Shown one piece after another: positions 48,513 to 61,560 of a stretch of DNA of 64,000 nt; position 1 is the first letter of the stretch; every line of letters starts with the position of its first letter. A model generated the notes under the pieces. The model saw nothing but the letters and a program-made list of their open reading frames with translations. It did not search any database and was not told where the DNA came from. Position numbers and translations under genes: made by a program. The stretch lies in assembly GCA_965153455.1 (NCBI GenBank), contig OZ234493.1:14560213-14624212 (forward strand), given 5' to 3'. The stretch comes from Sphagnum compactum (taxonomy: Eukaryota > Bryophyta > Sphagnopsida > Sphagnales).

Positions 48513-50361
48513 CACTATGAGAAAAAAAGGTGTTTTGCAACTAGCCTTACAACTCAATTTTTGAGTTGCAATGGACATTTGCAACTCACTATGTTTATAC
48601 GCTGTGAATTCTAAGAGACACGTTGCATGAGTTACAAAGTTGCAACTCACCATATATACAATGTAACTCATTGTAATTCAATTGCAACTCAGTCAAAACA
48701 ACTCATTTTCAACTACTATTCAACTCCATTATAATTTCACCCATGATGTCATGCTGATGTCATTAATTGTCATCCGTCTATTGAAAACTAACACATGACA
48801 TTATGAAAAAATTTGGACATAAAAAAATTCGAAATATTGATTTCCATTGTCCATTATGACTATTAATGACAATTCGAGATTACGACACGTGGCATAATAA
48901 AAAATTACCACATGGCATATTTTTGTATATATATATATATACATATACATATTTATTTTGGTAGGTAGGTAGGTAGGTCTTAAGACCTACATATTTACTT
49001 AAGACCTACCTACTTATTTACTTAGGTAGGTAAGTAAGTAGGAAAACATAAGATTAAGTGCATTAAAAAATAGCCATGAATTGTTTTTTAAAAATTTATG
49101 TTTTGCCTTTAGGTTAAGTTTTTTTCAACTCGTCCCAAAATGGCAAATGTATTTTATTGTGAAAACATAAGAGAACAAACCTTTTTTATATAGTTTGTAA
49201 CATGAGATCCAAATACAAAGCATATGGGTTAATGTTTTTAGTTATTCAATTAGTTGTAACTGAATTACAACTATGACACTTAAGCATTCAAGGCAGGCCA
49301 CATCCAAGGGGGGCTCCATCTTTTTTGGCGTTTAAACAAAACTTGAACCCCTCCTATTGGTGCATCTAGTGTAGTAAAAATCGTAAAAAATGGAATAAAT
49401 TGCGAAAACTATGGCCCCTCAAAATAGAACTTACAAAACTAACTGCCAAATGCTACAAAGGTTGATTCCCAAATACCCACAAAATTCCTTATATGTTTTT
49501 TTTATTGTTGTTATAATTCAAAAACACTTTGTAGAACTTTAGGTGGAAATCCTATAACACTTTAAATTGTTTTAAATGAATAAGAAATAAGAAAGTTATA
49601 AGGTTTGAAAGTAGGAGGGGTTCAAAGAAAAAAAACAAAAAAAACGTGTTTTGTAAGTTGAAAAACTTATTTCTTTTCTTGTTATTTTTTCATTACTCAT
49701 TTTCCTTTCCATTTCAAAAATGATTTCCAAACCTTGAAGTAATGCTCCCATAAGATTCTAAATCACTCAAAATGAAACACATATGATGAAGATATAAATA
49801 ATTAATGAATATGTATTCTTATTAAATTATAAATAGTTGTTTTATAATCATAACATAGTTAAACAATAATACTTTAGTAGTGGCGCACTAGTGGCCATAT
49901 TTATTGTATAAATGGGAATCATAATTGAAAATTTGTTACAAATGTATCCCATAATGGGTGGTGGAGATGTGGACACGTGGCATGATCGCATGTATGTACA
50001 TTGTACATTAGTTGCAACATATTTGTTATTTTAGTGACACATTTATAATAGTTCTACAATAGTTATACATGCAATTACAATGCAATTCTTTAAAAAGTCA
50101 AACATGGTTGACTACATATGTATGTACGATGTGTATAAATTATCATATATAAAACCTATTTTCAATTCACTTGCAACTATCATACAACTAACTAATTTTC
50201 TGACATGACAATTTATTTATTAATAAACCGTATTTCTAAGGGGATAATTGCACAATAGTTATAATACTTAAGGGATAATTACATAACAGTTATATACGAG
50301 TTGTTTCTTGAGTTTTAGTTGCAAGGTAATGTGGTTTCAACGGGTGCAATTTCTCATAGTG
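48513..50361. mobile_element. Third, non-autonomous CACTA element (1,849 bp)
   Basis: The left end reads CACTATGAGAAAAAAGG. The right end on the minus strand reads CACTATGAGAAATTGC. TIR CACTATGAGAAA (12 bp), with 3-bp TSD AAA on both sides (48,510-48,512 and 50,362-50,364). Subterminal TTGCAACT motifs, a TAGG/TACC block and CACGTGGCA-type motifs relate it to the two nested CACTA elements. No coding capacity. Confidence 0.8.
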
Positions 50362-50364
50362 AAA

Positions 50365-52328
50365 TCTTTTTCAAAATTTGTCAAATAATTTTTTTTCATT
50401 AAATATTAACAAATTTTCATATATTATTTTTTTGAATGCCAAACCTTACTATTCAAAAAATATATATTTGACATAAAAATGTTGAACCTACTATTTTAGT
50501 ACAATATGTGAATTTTTCATTCTAAAAATGTGCCTTAACAAACTTACATTAAGAGCAAATATATTTATCCACCAATGAAGGTGTCATATCTTCACCTCTT
50601 GGGTTTGTGTTCTCATTTTCTCCTATAATAAGAAGTGTTGAATGAAGAATTCAACGTTTGCCACAACTATCCATATGAATGTTTTGTAAAATAGTATTCC
50701 AATTTTTTTTTAGCTGGGTTTTTTATACAAGGCCTATATCTTGTTGGCAAATTCATGTTACTCCAAGTTAATTTGAGCTTCTTCCACATTTTAACAATGG
50801 AAAAAATTTCATTGGTATGCATAGAATGTCCTTGAGGTTTGTAGGAGATGACATATCATCTACTTCATGAATTGAGATAAAATGTTTATATCCCACCTTG
50901 TAGATAATCAACCATGCAATTCTTACTTATAAATGTATATTTGAACATACTTACTTGTATTCAAACAACAAGACATGAAGACTCATATTAAAAAACATGT
51001 GAGTTGATGTTGATAAAATTGCAAGTAAGAAAATTGATGTGGATAAAATTTGAGGCTCTATTTTTATCCAACCTCAAAAAAATGACCATTTAGTTCTCAC
51101 CATACTCAATTTTAATAAGGTGAATACCTATATGGTTCTTCAAAATTAAAAGAGTCACATCCATCACTCCCATGAGCACTTTCAAATCTCTCTTCGACAT
51201 TTTGTATCTCAATTTAATTATCCCTCAAAATTAGAAAGCAGGAACCCTTTGTTTAAACTTTATGATTACATAGAGGTCATGTAAACACATGTTAAACAAA
51301 TAAAACCAAAAAAAAGTTTTTGTGTGATTACAAAATGTTTTGGCATGTTGTGTCCTCGATCAAAATCACACAAAACACAAACAAAAGTGATACTCCAAGT
51401 TAATATGTTTCATGTTCTTTGTTGCAACAATGTATATGAGGGTAAGTTTAAACTAAATTCCAAATTGTCAAATTATTATGATAAGTTCTAATAGGTAGCC
51501 AAGAATATGGAGGGATCTTTTTCTTTTTTTTTCATATTTAATATGTAAGCATATTTGATCAAATTATTATTTAGATAAATGTCGCATGGCCATATCACAA
51601 AATCCTTTAAAAAGAACATTGCTAGTCATTGAGAGCTTTACAACAACATCAAGAGTGTGCCCCAACTTTTTAAGCCTAAGTTTGAAATTTCATTTTCATT
51701 TTCACTAAAGTCTAATATGGAGTTTTCATTTCTACCCAATTTTCATTGACAAAAATTACTCAAAATTCAATATCTCATGCACCTTAGGTCTAAAAATTAC
51801 AAAATCAAACAGATCAGATCAGGCTTTAGAAAATGAATCCATGGATGTGAACAGAGTTTTCTTATTTAGGCAAAATTTCACCACTTGACAAAAAGAAAAG
51901 AAAAGAGGCTGCCTCCTCTACAAAGGATTTTTGGGGGGAAAAATCCCCTAAATTGGCCACATATTGAAAAAAAAAAAAGCTTGAAATCGCCATATTTTGA
52001 CTAGAGGTTCTTGCAAATTACCAGAACATAGCCAGGTTTTTTTCTTAAAAACTGCTTTTCTCTTTGACCTGTAGTCGAATTTGGCTAAATCCCTCTTGTG
52101 GAGAGTTGGCTATCCACCTACCTCATGAAATTGAAAAACAAATTGAGAAAAGAAGAAGAAAAGAAACCCTGGATGTGAAATTTGTTGAAGTAATTGCAAC
52201 CAAGTGAAAGCACAATAAGAATCCTCTTCAAATCATGAACCCAAAAGCAGAACTGTAATTGAACAGCAGAAAAAATCTTTCAGGTTTTGTTTTTGCATCA
52301 CACTGTGGAACTTTTAGTCCATTTGGGG
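50365..52328. other. AT-rich DNA and presumed promoter of the acylphosphatase gene
   Basis: No gene or complete element seen. The last few hundred bases probably contain the promoter and leader of the acylphosphatase gene. Confidence 0.4.
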
Positions 52329-53774
52329 ATGAACAAGAGCGTTGTTTTGGATGTTTGCAGGCATTTGGTGGTGTTAGTTACTTGCAAAAAATCACAATCT
52401 CGCTTTGCTTCGTTTTGGGTGCCGCAGATTGTTGTTGGCAAGAGCGCCAGGCAGAATCAACAGCTTGTGTGTGCAAGTCTCAGTAAAGTTCTTCATTCAC
52501 CACGAGTTTGCTGTTCTGCCGGAAGAAGAAGAATGGCAGCCAGGAACCAGAATCAAGCGTCAGATATTGAGAGCTCTGCTGCTGCTACACAGAATTCTGG
52601 AAACCCTAGCAAATCGGTGAGTTGTACAATGCAACGCTTTCTCGTGCGGAGGGACACCCTAAACCCACACCGAAGAAGAGTTTGTAGCTTCTTTGTTATT
52701 TTTTTCTGCAGTGAATTTTTGGGAAACCCTAGAGGCCTGTTTCGGGAAACCCTGCAGGGTTGTCACAATGGGTCATTAGGATCTGAAGCTTGAATTAGCG
52801 TACCTACTATTGAGAATTGGCACTTCTTTGCCGAATTTCAATTTTCTTTAATTTTCCAGAATCTCAACGATTGCATGCAAAATACACATTGTATTGTGTG
52901 TTTGTAAGAGTAACCCAATGGCTTGGGACAATAAATTTTATTTCACAAGTTGAGAGTTTGGTTTTCAACAATTTCAGCAAATATCAATACTAGACCTTTT
53001 GTGAATTATTTTGTGTTGAAATCAGTTGTAGGTACGGTATGTGCACAGCTTGCTGTGAACTTCCAATTAACATGTGAAAGTGGTTTGAAACAAAACTGTA
53101 AAACTTCAGAAAATTCATGCAATGGCACTCAATAAAATGTCACCCCCTGGTATGAGGTGTTTTTGGTCAGGAGTTTGTGAGACTGATGGCCCTTACATCA
53201 TCAACTGATCATAACTTCTCCAAACCTGGACCCAAGTGAATCACATTTGTCTTCTTTACTAGGGTTCATGACTTGAGGCTATCCTTGCAAAGATTCTCAG
53301 GTTTTATTGTTGAGTTTTGAGCATTCTTTAGTATTGGAATACTGGTGATTGTATGGCAGGTTTGTTCAGTGTGTCATTAGTGAGGAGATCAGGAACCGAA
53401 ACCCCAAGCTCCTTGTTATTTGTCATACATGTATAAGCATAGTATCTTGCATTGTTGATGATCTATCAGGTTTTGCCTAATTGGACTATTGGTGTTGAAT
53501 TCAGGTCAATGTGATTATACAAGGCAAAGTACAAGGTGTGTTTTACAGGAAATGGACAGTTGATAAAGCTAAGGAACTAGGCCTTGATGGCTGGGTGCGG
53601 AACTGCCGCAATGGCTCAGTGGAGGCTGTCTTTTCTGGAGCTTCCAGTACAGTTGATAATATGATTGAGAAATGCCGTAGTGGCCCATCATTAGCCCGAG
53701 TCACTGGCATAACAGTTTCCTCATGGGACACACCAGTTCTCCCAGGGTTTGAGCAAAAACCCACAACCTGGTAA
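52329..53774 (+). CDS. Acylphosphatase, two exons, with a probable organellar targeting extension
   Basis: Exon 52329-52616 joins exon 53505-53774 in phase 0 (TCG|gtgagt ... ttcag|GTC). From ATG 52329 this gives 185 aa. A shorter product of 117 aa would start at ATG 52533. The second exon is a complete acylphosphatase domain: VIIQGKVQGVFYRKWTVDK, LGLDGWVRNCRNGSVEAVF, and a C-terminal VSSWDTP strand. The phosphate-binding loop Arg (FYR) and catalytic Asn (WVRN) are present and 18 residues apart, the spacing of the family (Arg23/Asn41 in the muscle enzyme). It hydrolyses acyl phosphates such as 1,3-bisphosphoglycerate or carbamoyl phosphate. The first 68 residues are rich in Arg, Ser and Val, with few acids, like a transit peptide. 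Targeting is inference. Confidence 0.88.
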
Positions 53775-56700
53775 GCATCACATAATGTATCTGTATCCTT
53801 GATATGAAACAACTCCAGAGAATTTGTGAAATTTTGTACAACTCTCTAAAATAGAGTATCTAGAGTATACAACTCCTAGAGTATCGTGATATCTAGCTGT
53901 CTAGAGTATTGTACTCTAGCTGTATTGTACCATCAAGCCTTCAAGCAGGTTAGTCAACCTCATTGTCTGTTGTCACATTTGCCCAGCACTTCGATATGGC
54001 TAAATTGTAGGCATGATCTTATAATTGCATTGTTCCAACTCAAAGAGTGAATTCCTGCATAATAAATTTTTTTTATTCAAAAGCTCTAGAGATGTTTCTG
54101 TAGATTTCAGGAGAAATCTTAGGCAATCAAATGTGAAATGGTGAAATTTTGGATTAATGGGCAAATTCCACATTTCATTGTTATTAGCTCCATTGCATTA
54201 TCTGGTGGAGGTGACATTTGAGAACCAGGGTTGCCTCTTTTTTGAGCTGATATTCCAACTGCAGATTGGTTCAAATCATTGCAAATCCTCCTACAGTGGT
54301 TTTGAGATCTTTGAACGATTGTTGGTTTTTGTCAATGTAGAAATATTGTGTGAATAACAATCCAACATCAACCCTTTGAGGAAGATGTATAAAGTGGGTC
54401 TGCTATTATTATTCTGTGGAGCTGACTAAACTGAGGTCACTGTTTGTCTGTTGACAGGATGTGATAATCCTCAAGTACCTGCTATTTTGTCTATCAGAAA
54501 CCTATTGTGGTTTTGCTAGAGATACTTTGATTTGAGATTTCTGACTTACACATGTACAGAGCTTGTTGAATGCAGAGAATTTGGAGCATCTCAGAAAATG
54601 CTCTTGCCCACTTGTTTTTCTTTCACATCTTGATCAATCTGGAACCCACCTCAAGATCAAATTTTGCATTGAAACGATGCAACTTTGGGAATGAGCCACA
54701 ACTTTCAAGGCAATGCTGAGTCCAAATTCCTTGTTGCCAACTTCTTCATTTACCTCATTTTGATCAATTATTGCTCCAATCCCCTTCAGATCAAACATAG
54801 ACACTCCAGCCTCAACATTGTGCCATTAGGCAGATTACCTTGCCTTTGACATGTTGTCATTGTTGTAATGTTAATGGGCTAAAGGGAATATATTGTACAA
54901 GAAAGTCAGGGTTGCCACTTTAAGTCTTGCACTGGTTAGAAAATCATTTTGTGTCATGCGGCTAGCCACTTTGCATCCCTTCAAAACTGCGTTGTGTTGA
55001 GGGTTGAAGACATACTCCCTCCTTAATCTTGAACAGTTTTAAGTTTTCCCATTTCAGCTCCTACACACTATTGTGAAGTCAATCCTAACTATAATCCTTA
55101 ACCGTGAATCATGTTCCTATAAGGATTGACCTTAATATATAAGGATTGGTTCATACCATGTTCAAGGTTAAGGATTATAGGTTAATCCTAAATCTTGAAC
55201 ATCTCCTTTGCTTTCGATGGGCATTCCACCAACATCATTGTCCCCTTTCTTGATAATCAGCATCACCCTCTAGCTCCTTCATTTTCATCTCCTTGATCTC
55301 ATTTTCTTCATCAACACCTCACCATGATATTCCTTCTCCTTCATTTTTCTCTACTTTTCATTCTCTATTTTAAATCATCGTTTGCCTTGGTTCTTAATTC
55401 TTAAGCTTGTGTCTCCTACTTAAGAATTTTGAGTGTCATTTCTTCCTTGTTTTTTTATGTTTCACATTTTGATCATCTTTTCTTGCTTCTTTGATGACTA
55501 TTTACCCTCTTGAATTTCATGGTCCTTCCCTTGGCTTTTGTACTTCTTTTTCACATTCTCTTCCTCATTTTTGGTTTGGTCATCCACATCTTTCCCATTT
55601 TGTCCTTTTTCCTTTTTTCTTGCCATCCCTATTTCATCATTTTTCTGCTCATTTTGTATGTTCAACATTAAACCCTCCTTGTTGATGGTTTCATTGTCCA
55701 CATCCTTCCACTTCTTCCCTTCTTTTTTTTTTCTCATCATGTCCATCATCTCTAGGTTTGTTTTCATCTCTACTTTTTGCCTTTTGCTTTTAAGACCACA
55801 TGCTTCTCTTCAATGATGTTTGAGAATTAGCCATTCAAACTTCCAAGAATTTTTTCATAATAGTGTTATCGAATTGGCTAATTATACTCCATTTGAACTT
55901 ATGCTAAATCAATTTGAGGGAAAACACATAACTACACATCCATGGCCTAGATTAGTGAAATGGATGTCACCTTCAATCGTGAGGGGTCATTCTACAAGTG
56001 GATGTATTATCATCCATTGCGTAATTTTCAAGTTTTGATACCCTTGTCATTCACATTACATCCTAGGCCTTTTGTTACCATAGAATGTCAAAAGAGCCCT
56101 CCAAAGTTAGTTGGGTGGGTACAAAAGACTTTTTCCTCTTTATCACAATTGGAACAACCTTTTCAACATTGGTGATCATGAATTACATATTTTAATCTTC
56201 TATAGGTAGCCTACCATAGAAAGAGGTGAAATGGTGTTGTTCAAAAAGATATATAGGTTTGTGCAAGACACTTTCAATAAACAACCATTTGCATGATATG
56301 ATCTTTAACTAATAGGTGGTCTTTAAAGTCATGCAAACATTGAATTGACCAAACATTGAAATGTTTTTAATTGCATATAATTTAAGTTGCATGTGTCACA
56401 TAGTTAAAACTTGTTAAAATTATTTTCATTGTATTTTTGCAATGTTCTTACCACTTGTTGATATAATCATGATGATAATTATGAAAGTACCTAAAAAAAC
56501 CCCAAACCAATGTTGCATTTTAACGATTTTGAGACAATTTCAACAATGATAACACTTTGAATGGACATGATGAACTTTATCATATTAAGTATTTCATGTT
56601 TACATGTGAAGAATCCACAAATATTGAAGTCAAAAATATTAACATAAAAGTACCGTATTAAATCAAAATTATATCCATTAATTTCTTTTAATTACTCACA

Positions 56701-59344
56701 ACATTAGTTGTAAATGAGTTTGTCACCAAAACAATTTGTACCTTTGTTTTGTTGAATATTAATAAGGACCCCAATATTTGCATTACAACATTCATTTTTT
56801 GTATTTATTTTATCTTGCTTTCATCTTAAGATTTTGTCTTGATTAGGATGTTTGTTAGTTTTGGTTGCTAGATCTTGAATCATCATTAGAATAAGGGAAC
56901 TAATAAAAAAGGACGAGTGATATAGATAAAGAAACAGTAACACAAAACACATGTGAAAGAATCAATAGTCCAATAAAAGGTTTAAAACATAAAAAGAAGT
57001 GTTAAAAATGGCAAGTAAAATTTTATTTTGAAAAACATAAATTTGGCCCTACATTTTAAACAAGTTATTGCATTTGATTGTACATAATTAATATTACGTA
57101 ATAATTATCTTGGAGTGTGAGCACTAGTTGAACAAACCAATTACACATTTGGTGGGGGGGGGGGGGGGGGTTAGTTGTGTGTAATGGAGATAGAACTAGA
57201 TCTTGTTTTAAATTGGACTAGTTTTAAATGCTTTGTGAAAATGACCCAAAGAATCAATCTCAAGACTAAATTAAATATTCCTTAAAAAAATAATAGTAAT
57301 AAAATTAGAACTACGACCCATGGTTCCTTTTTAAATCAAGAATTGGACAACACTAGTCCAAACCCATTGTAACAATTTTTAACATACAATAAAAATTGCC
57401 ATGCATGTAATTGTATGGAAAAAAAGATATAACATATACTATGGTGGGGTTCAAGACTACAAACTTATTTTCATCATAGTTTCTAATTAAACTTCTGGGG
57501 GTTTGAGTAAGAAACTATTTTTGTAATTGAATATTATGCAAGTCAAAATACAAGGTCGGACATATATATTGGTTATTGGGTTAATCTTGAACTTTAATAC
57601 CTAAAGAATCTTGAACATGCATGTTATATGATTTAATAATAGATATGACCCAAAAAAAAAGGTAAAATATAACATGCATGTTCAAGATTCTTTAGGTATT
57701 AAAGTTGTTAGTAAGTTCAATTAATAGGATAGAAAGGGATTACTATATGTTGATGGTTTATAATTTAAAAAGGTAAGAGAGCTAATATTTACTTATTCAA
57801 AACAAGGAACTCATTTGAACGCTTGAATGTAACAACTTGGTCATCCATTTACTTGGTTCAATGTGTGCCTTGTTTGCTTTGATTTTGAAACCCAAAAACT
57901 TCGCTCTATTCTTGTTTTCTTTTTCTATGGAAATAAACCGAACGTCCATATATTGTCTATACTAATTTCATCATCTAAAATGTGACAGTATTGAAATGTT
58001 TATTGATGTGTTTTGGAACTACATGTGAACATGCACAATGTTTCTTTCATCACACACAATTGCCTTCCTTCATCACTTCTCACACCTTGAACTAACATTA
58101 AAAATTCACACAAATATATTGTGCCAAAATTCAATGAAAACATTAAATTATATTTAAATTTTTTTTGTTTAAATATGTGGATTTTAAAATATATATAACA
58201 ATTGGGTGAAAAAAATTAAAGCTCCCTCACATGATACCCCACAAACAAAATACCCTTTTTGATACACATGGTTGGGAAATTAATCCATAGTGTCCATCTC
58301 CCCCCTTGTGATTAAACTATTACTTACACAAATTGGTTTGTTAACATTTATTGATACAAACTATAAAAGTCTAAACTTATAAAACAAGTGCATATTTCTA
58401 ATGTGTGAGGTAAATTTTTTTTCCAAGTATTGGCTATATTGTGTTAATGGTCATATTTGAAAATATATGGTCAATGGTTGACATGAATAATAGTGTCCAA
58501 ATGTACTTGAATGTGACAAAGGCAAAAAAATATCAACTACTAAAAGTAAACCCATAATAAATTGCATAATCATTTATTACAATGTTAGAGTAGGTCGATA
58601 CCAATAGCATTGTGATGGCGTATAAACAACAATTTGGAGGAAATTCAAGACTTAGATAAGATGAAATTGAGTTTGGACCTATAAATTAAAATTATGCAAA
58701 GATACAATGTTTTCTTAAGGGTCAATGGAGAAATATGAGTGGTTGTCATTGAATAATCACAATGATTGACCCATTACATGGTTATCATCACTCTACCATG
58801 TCCAAGATTCCACATTTATGGGTAGGGATGGGAAAATAAATTGCACAATTTTGTATGCGATAAACATTATAGAAGCCCACCTACTAGGTATGGTTGAATC
58901 TATTTTTACTTTTCATGAGATTAATTGATCATGTGAAGTTAAATCATGCATGTTCAAGAACATTTATCCAACAAGATGGAAATCTCAGAAACTAGTTCAT
59001 TCATTGAAAACAAGAATTCTATATACTGGATTTATATCGATAATGAAAAATTGTTTACAAAATAAGGAAAGCACTTGGAATATAAGCATAATTCAAGCAC
59101 AAATGGGGAAATACATTATGGTAACCAACAATAGATGACAAATTACAAAATTCAAACACTTGATTTGGAGGTCATGACAGGTCAAAAGATAAACATTTTT
59201 AATTCATTAGACATCAAGGTTACCATTTAAGCGCTTGATAGCTTTAACATTTTATATTCCTTGTAAAATGTAAATGAAAATAGTAAATTTGTGTCATGTA
59301 CATTAAACTTTTCACCTTCTTGAAAATGCTTCTTTTCTTAAAAA
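53775..59344. other. Long gene-free stretch with old repeat remains
   Basis: About 5.6 kb without a supported gene. Contents: a 12-bp inverted repeat TAATCCTTAACC/GGTTAAGGATTA around 55,093-55,180; a CTT/TCC-rich tract at about 55,490-55,790; a frame-open piece at about 55,860-55,960 that faintly resembles a retroelement integrase C-terminal stretch (NSVIELANYTPFELMLNQ); a G17 run (57,154-57,170); and the 40-bp hairpin listed separately. Confidence 0.4.
57590..57706. repeat. Perfect 40-bp inverted repeat with 37-bp loop
   Basis: Arms 57,590-57,629 and 57,667-57,706 are exact reverse complements (start AACTTTAATACC). They lie in AT-rich DNA, with no flanking TA or TAA duplication that I can confirm. 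Either a small foldback/MITE relic or a hairpin RNA locus. Confidence 0.85.
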
Positions 59345-61332
59345 TTACCTAGTTGCATAAATGTGAAGGGGAAGCCGAGCAATACCAATTGCTTGTAGTG
59401 AAATGGCTTTTGGAGTGGTGACACCAAACACTTCACCCATGTCAATGTCTTGAGGATTTTCTCCTAGTGGTAATTTCCAAGTGAAACTATGAAGAAGTCG
59501 AGCCAATCCCATTTGCACTGTTATCAAACCCAAAGGCAAACCTGCACACATTCTTCGACCGCAACCAAATGGCAATAATTCAAAATTTGTGCCTTTCAAA
59601 TCAATGTCACTTCCAACAAACCTTTCGGGATTAAAATCCCAAGGATTATCATAAGCAGATGGATGTCGATGAATAGCCCATGCATTAATAAATATGCGTG
59701 TTTTTGCAGGTATGTGGTAACCCCCCACTTCACAATCTTGCATGTTTTCATGTGGTATCAACAAAGTGAGTGGAGGATGAAGGCGAAAAGTTTCTTTTAC
59801 AACAGCTTGAAGGTATTCTAGTTGAGGTATGTCATCTTCATCTACTACACGTTCATGTCCCACCACATGGTCCAATTCATCTTGGAGTTTTTTCATAATT
59901 TTTGGTTTTTTCAAAAGTTCCACAAATGCCCATTCTATTGCTGTGTTGGAACTTTCAACGCCTCCAAGCAACATATCCTGACCAAAACAAGATCATCACA
60001 TTAAAATATGCATCAACAAGTTGTTGAACACCATTAAAACTTGGTTTTCTTACATGCAAATCTTTTGAACCACACCTATGTACTTCACATAAAAGATCAA
60101 TTGATATGCAAATAAATTCATTATTTAATATGCAAATATGTCTTTAATTTTTTTGAAATTGCAATCTACATGAGGTAAAGTAAACATTACGAGAAGCATG
60201 GCCTTGATCTTGTTGTCATCAAGTCTATCACCAGAATCTTCCATTGGAGGAAGAGACAACAACACATCAACCAAGTCTTTTGATCCATCTGCATGTTTTT
60301 CATTCATATGATCATGGATTATCTTGTCAAAAAATTGATCCATTTCCATAAAAACTTCTCTTGCTTGAGGTATAAGCCCTTGGAGATCAAATGGTTTCAA
60401 ATATGGAACAAAATCACTGATGTTGAAAGTCCCCCCTAAACGCATCAATTTGGTCATAAAATCATCGAACTCTTCATGTTTGTTGTTGTAGAAATCATCT
60501 TCAATGAAATACCTTTTTGTGAACAACATTTGTGTCATGATATTCAAGATGGTTTTGTGTAACAATGTTTTTATGTTGATTGGTTTTGCATCCTGCAATT
60601 TATTCAACATCACAATCAAATCATGCGTGATTCCTCAAGTTCAAAAAAACTATTTTTTTCCTTTGTTGTGTATGTTCAACTTGACAAACAATTAATTTTA
60701 GGTTTGCTTATATTCCTTAGAGTTCACAATTCTTTCAAATTTGTGTCACAACTTGGAAGTGCAATGAAAAATATGTATGAAGTTACAACTCAAACCTTGC
60801 ACTGCTCAAAAATTTCATGCATCGTGCAAGAAAACTCTTCATCTCGAATTTTCTTAGAGGCTTGCAACCTTTTTGTAGTGAATAATTCTGATGTACATAA
60901 TTTTCGCATTTGGCGCCAATCATCCCCATAAGGTGCCCATGCAACGTCCTTTCCACCATATGTGAACATATCAAGGACCACACTTCTAGGTCGTGTTGCA
61001 AACACTAGATCATGCTCTTGTAAAACCTCTTTTGCTCGATTTGGAGATGAAATCACAATTGTGGAAATTGACCCAAGCTTGAGCTCCATTACATCACCAT
61101 ACTTTTGTGATAGTTTGTAAAGGGAAAGATGTGGGAGTTTACCAAGAAGTGGAAGATTACCCAACACTGGCCACATGGGAAAAGGGCGTGGTGCTTTTTT
61201 TAGTTTTGTGTGACAAAAAAAAATCTTGAAAATGGAATGCAAGATGATCAAGGTTGCAATTCCTACAACTACAACCATCAACCCTTGGGTATGTGTAAAT
61301 AATTTGATCCATATCAAAACAATATTTGCCAT
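59345..61332 (-). CDS. Cytochrome P450, CYP71 clan (A-type), three exons, apparently intact
   Basis: Exons 61332-60796, 60592-60191 and 59977-59345 join in phase 0 with GT-AG introns of 203 and 213 bp, giving 523 aa, the usual length. Features in order: N-terminal membrane anchor (about 13-38), proline-rich hinge (APRPFPMWPVLGNLP), the C-helix WAPYGDDWRQMRK, the I-helix LLGGVESSNTAIEW (about 316-329, Glu in place of the more usual Asp), ExxR as ETFR (375-378), NPERF (429-433), and the heme loop FGCGRRMCAG (450-459) with Cys457 as thiolate ligand. Endoplasmic-reticulum mono-oxygenase; substrate unknown. A-type P450s commonly act in phenolic, terpenoid or defence metabolism. No lesion seen. A minus-strand TATA-like TATATATA lies about 215 bp upstream of the ATG. 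Confidence 0.92.
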
Positions 61333-61394
61333 GTGTCACAAGGGTTTTTGCTTTCTCAAGTGCTTTAAAGAACAACAAGCTATGAACAATGAGA

Positions 61395-61560
61395 ATGGAA
61401 ACCTTCTCTTTGGTGGAAGCTAAAACTATGTCTAATGGCTTCTACTTTTTCAAACAATGGTTCAAACAACTACAAGTTTTATGCAATGGAAATCTTCTCT
61501 TTGATGGAAGCTAAAATTATTTACAATAGTTGTAACATGAACCCATATATATACAACCTA
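61395..61560 (-). promoter_or_regulatory. P450 promoter/leader with a direct repeat and a TATA-like box
   Basis: Two copies of a block of about 35 bp (ATGGAAAcCTTCTCTTTG and following bases) start at 61,395 and 61,486, 91 bp apart. TATATATA lies near 61,545-61,552. Given the spacing to ATG 61332, transcription would start near 61,515 and the repeats would lie in or next to the leader. Confidence 0.45.

Noticed and set aside
55083-55200. Stowaway-like MITE suggested by CTCCCTCC near 55,014 and internal inverted repeats
   Set aside because: The proposed ends are in the same orientation rather than inverted, and no TA duplication is present.
55820-56175. Gypsy-type retrotransposon integrase fragment
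   Set aside because: Only a faint resemblance over about 18 residues, with no LTRs or neighbouring pol motifs.
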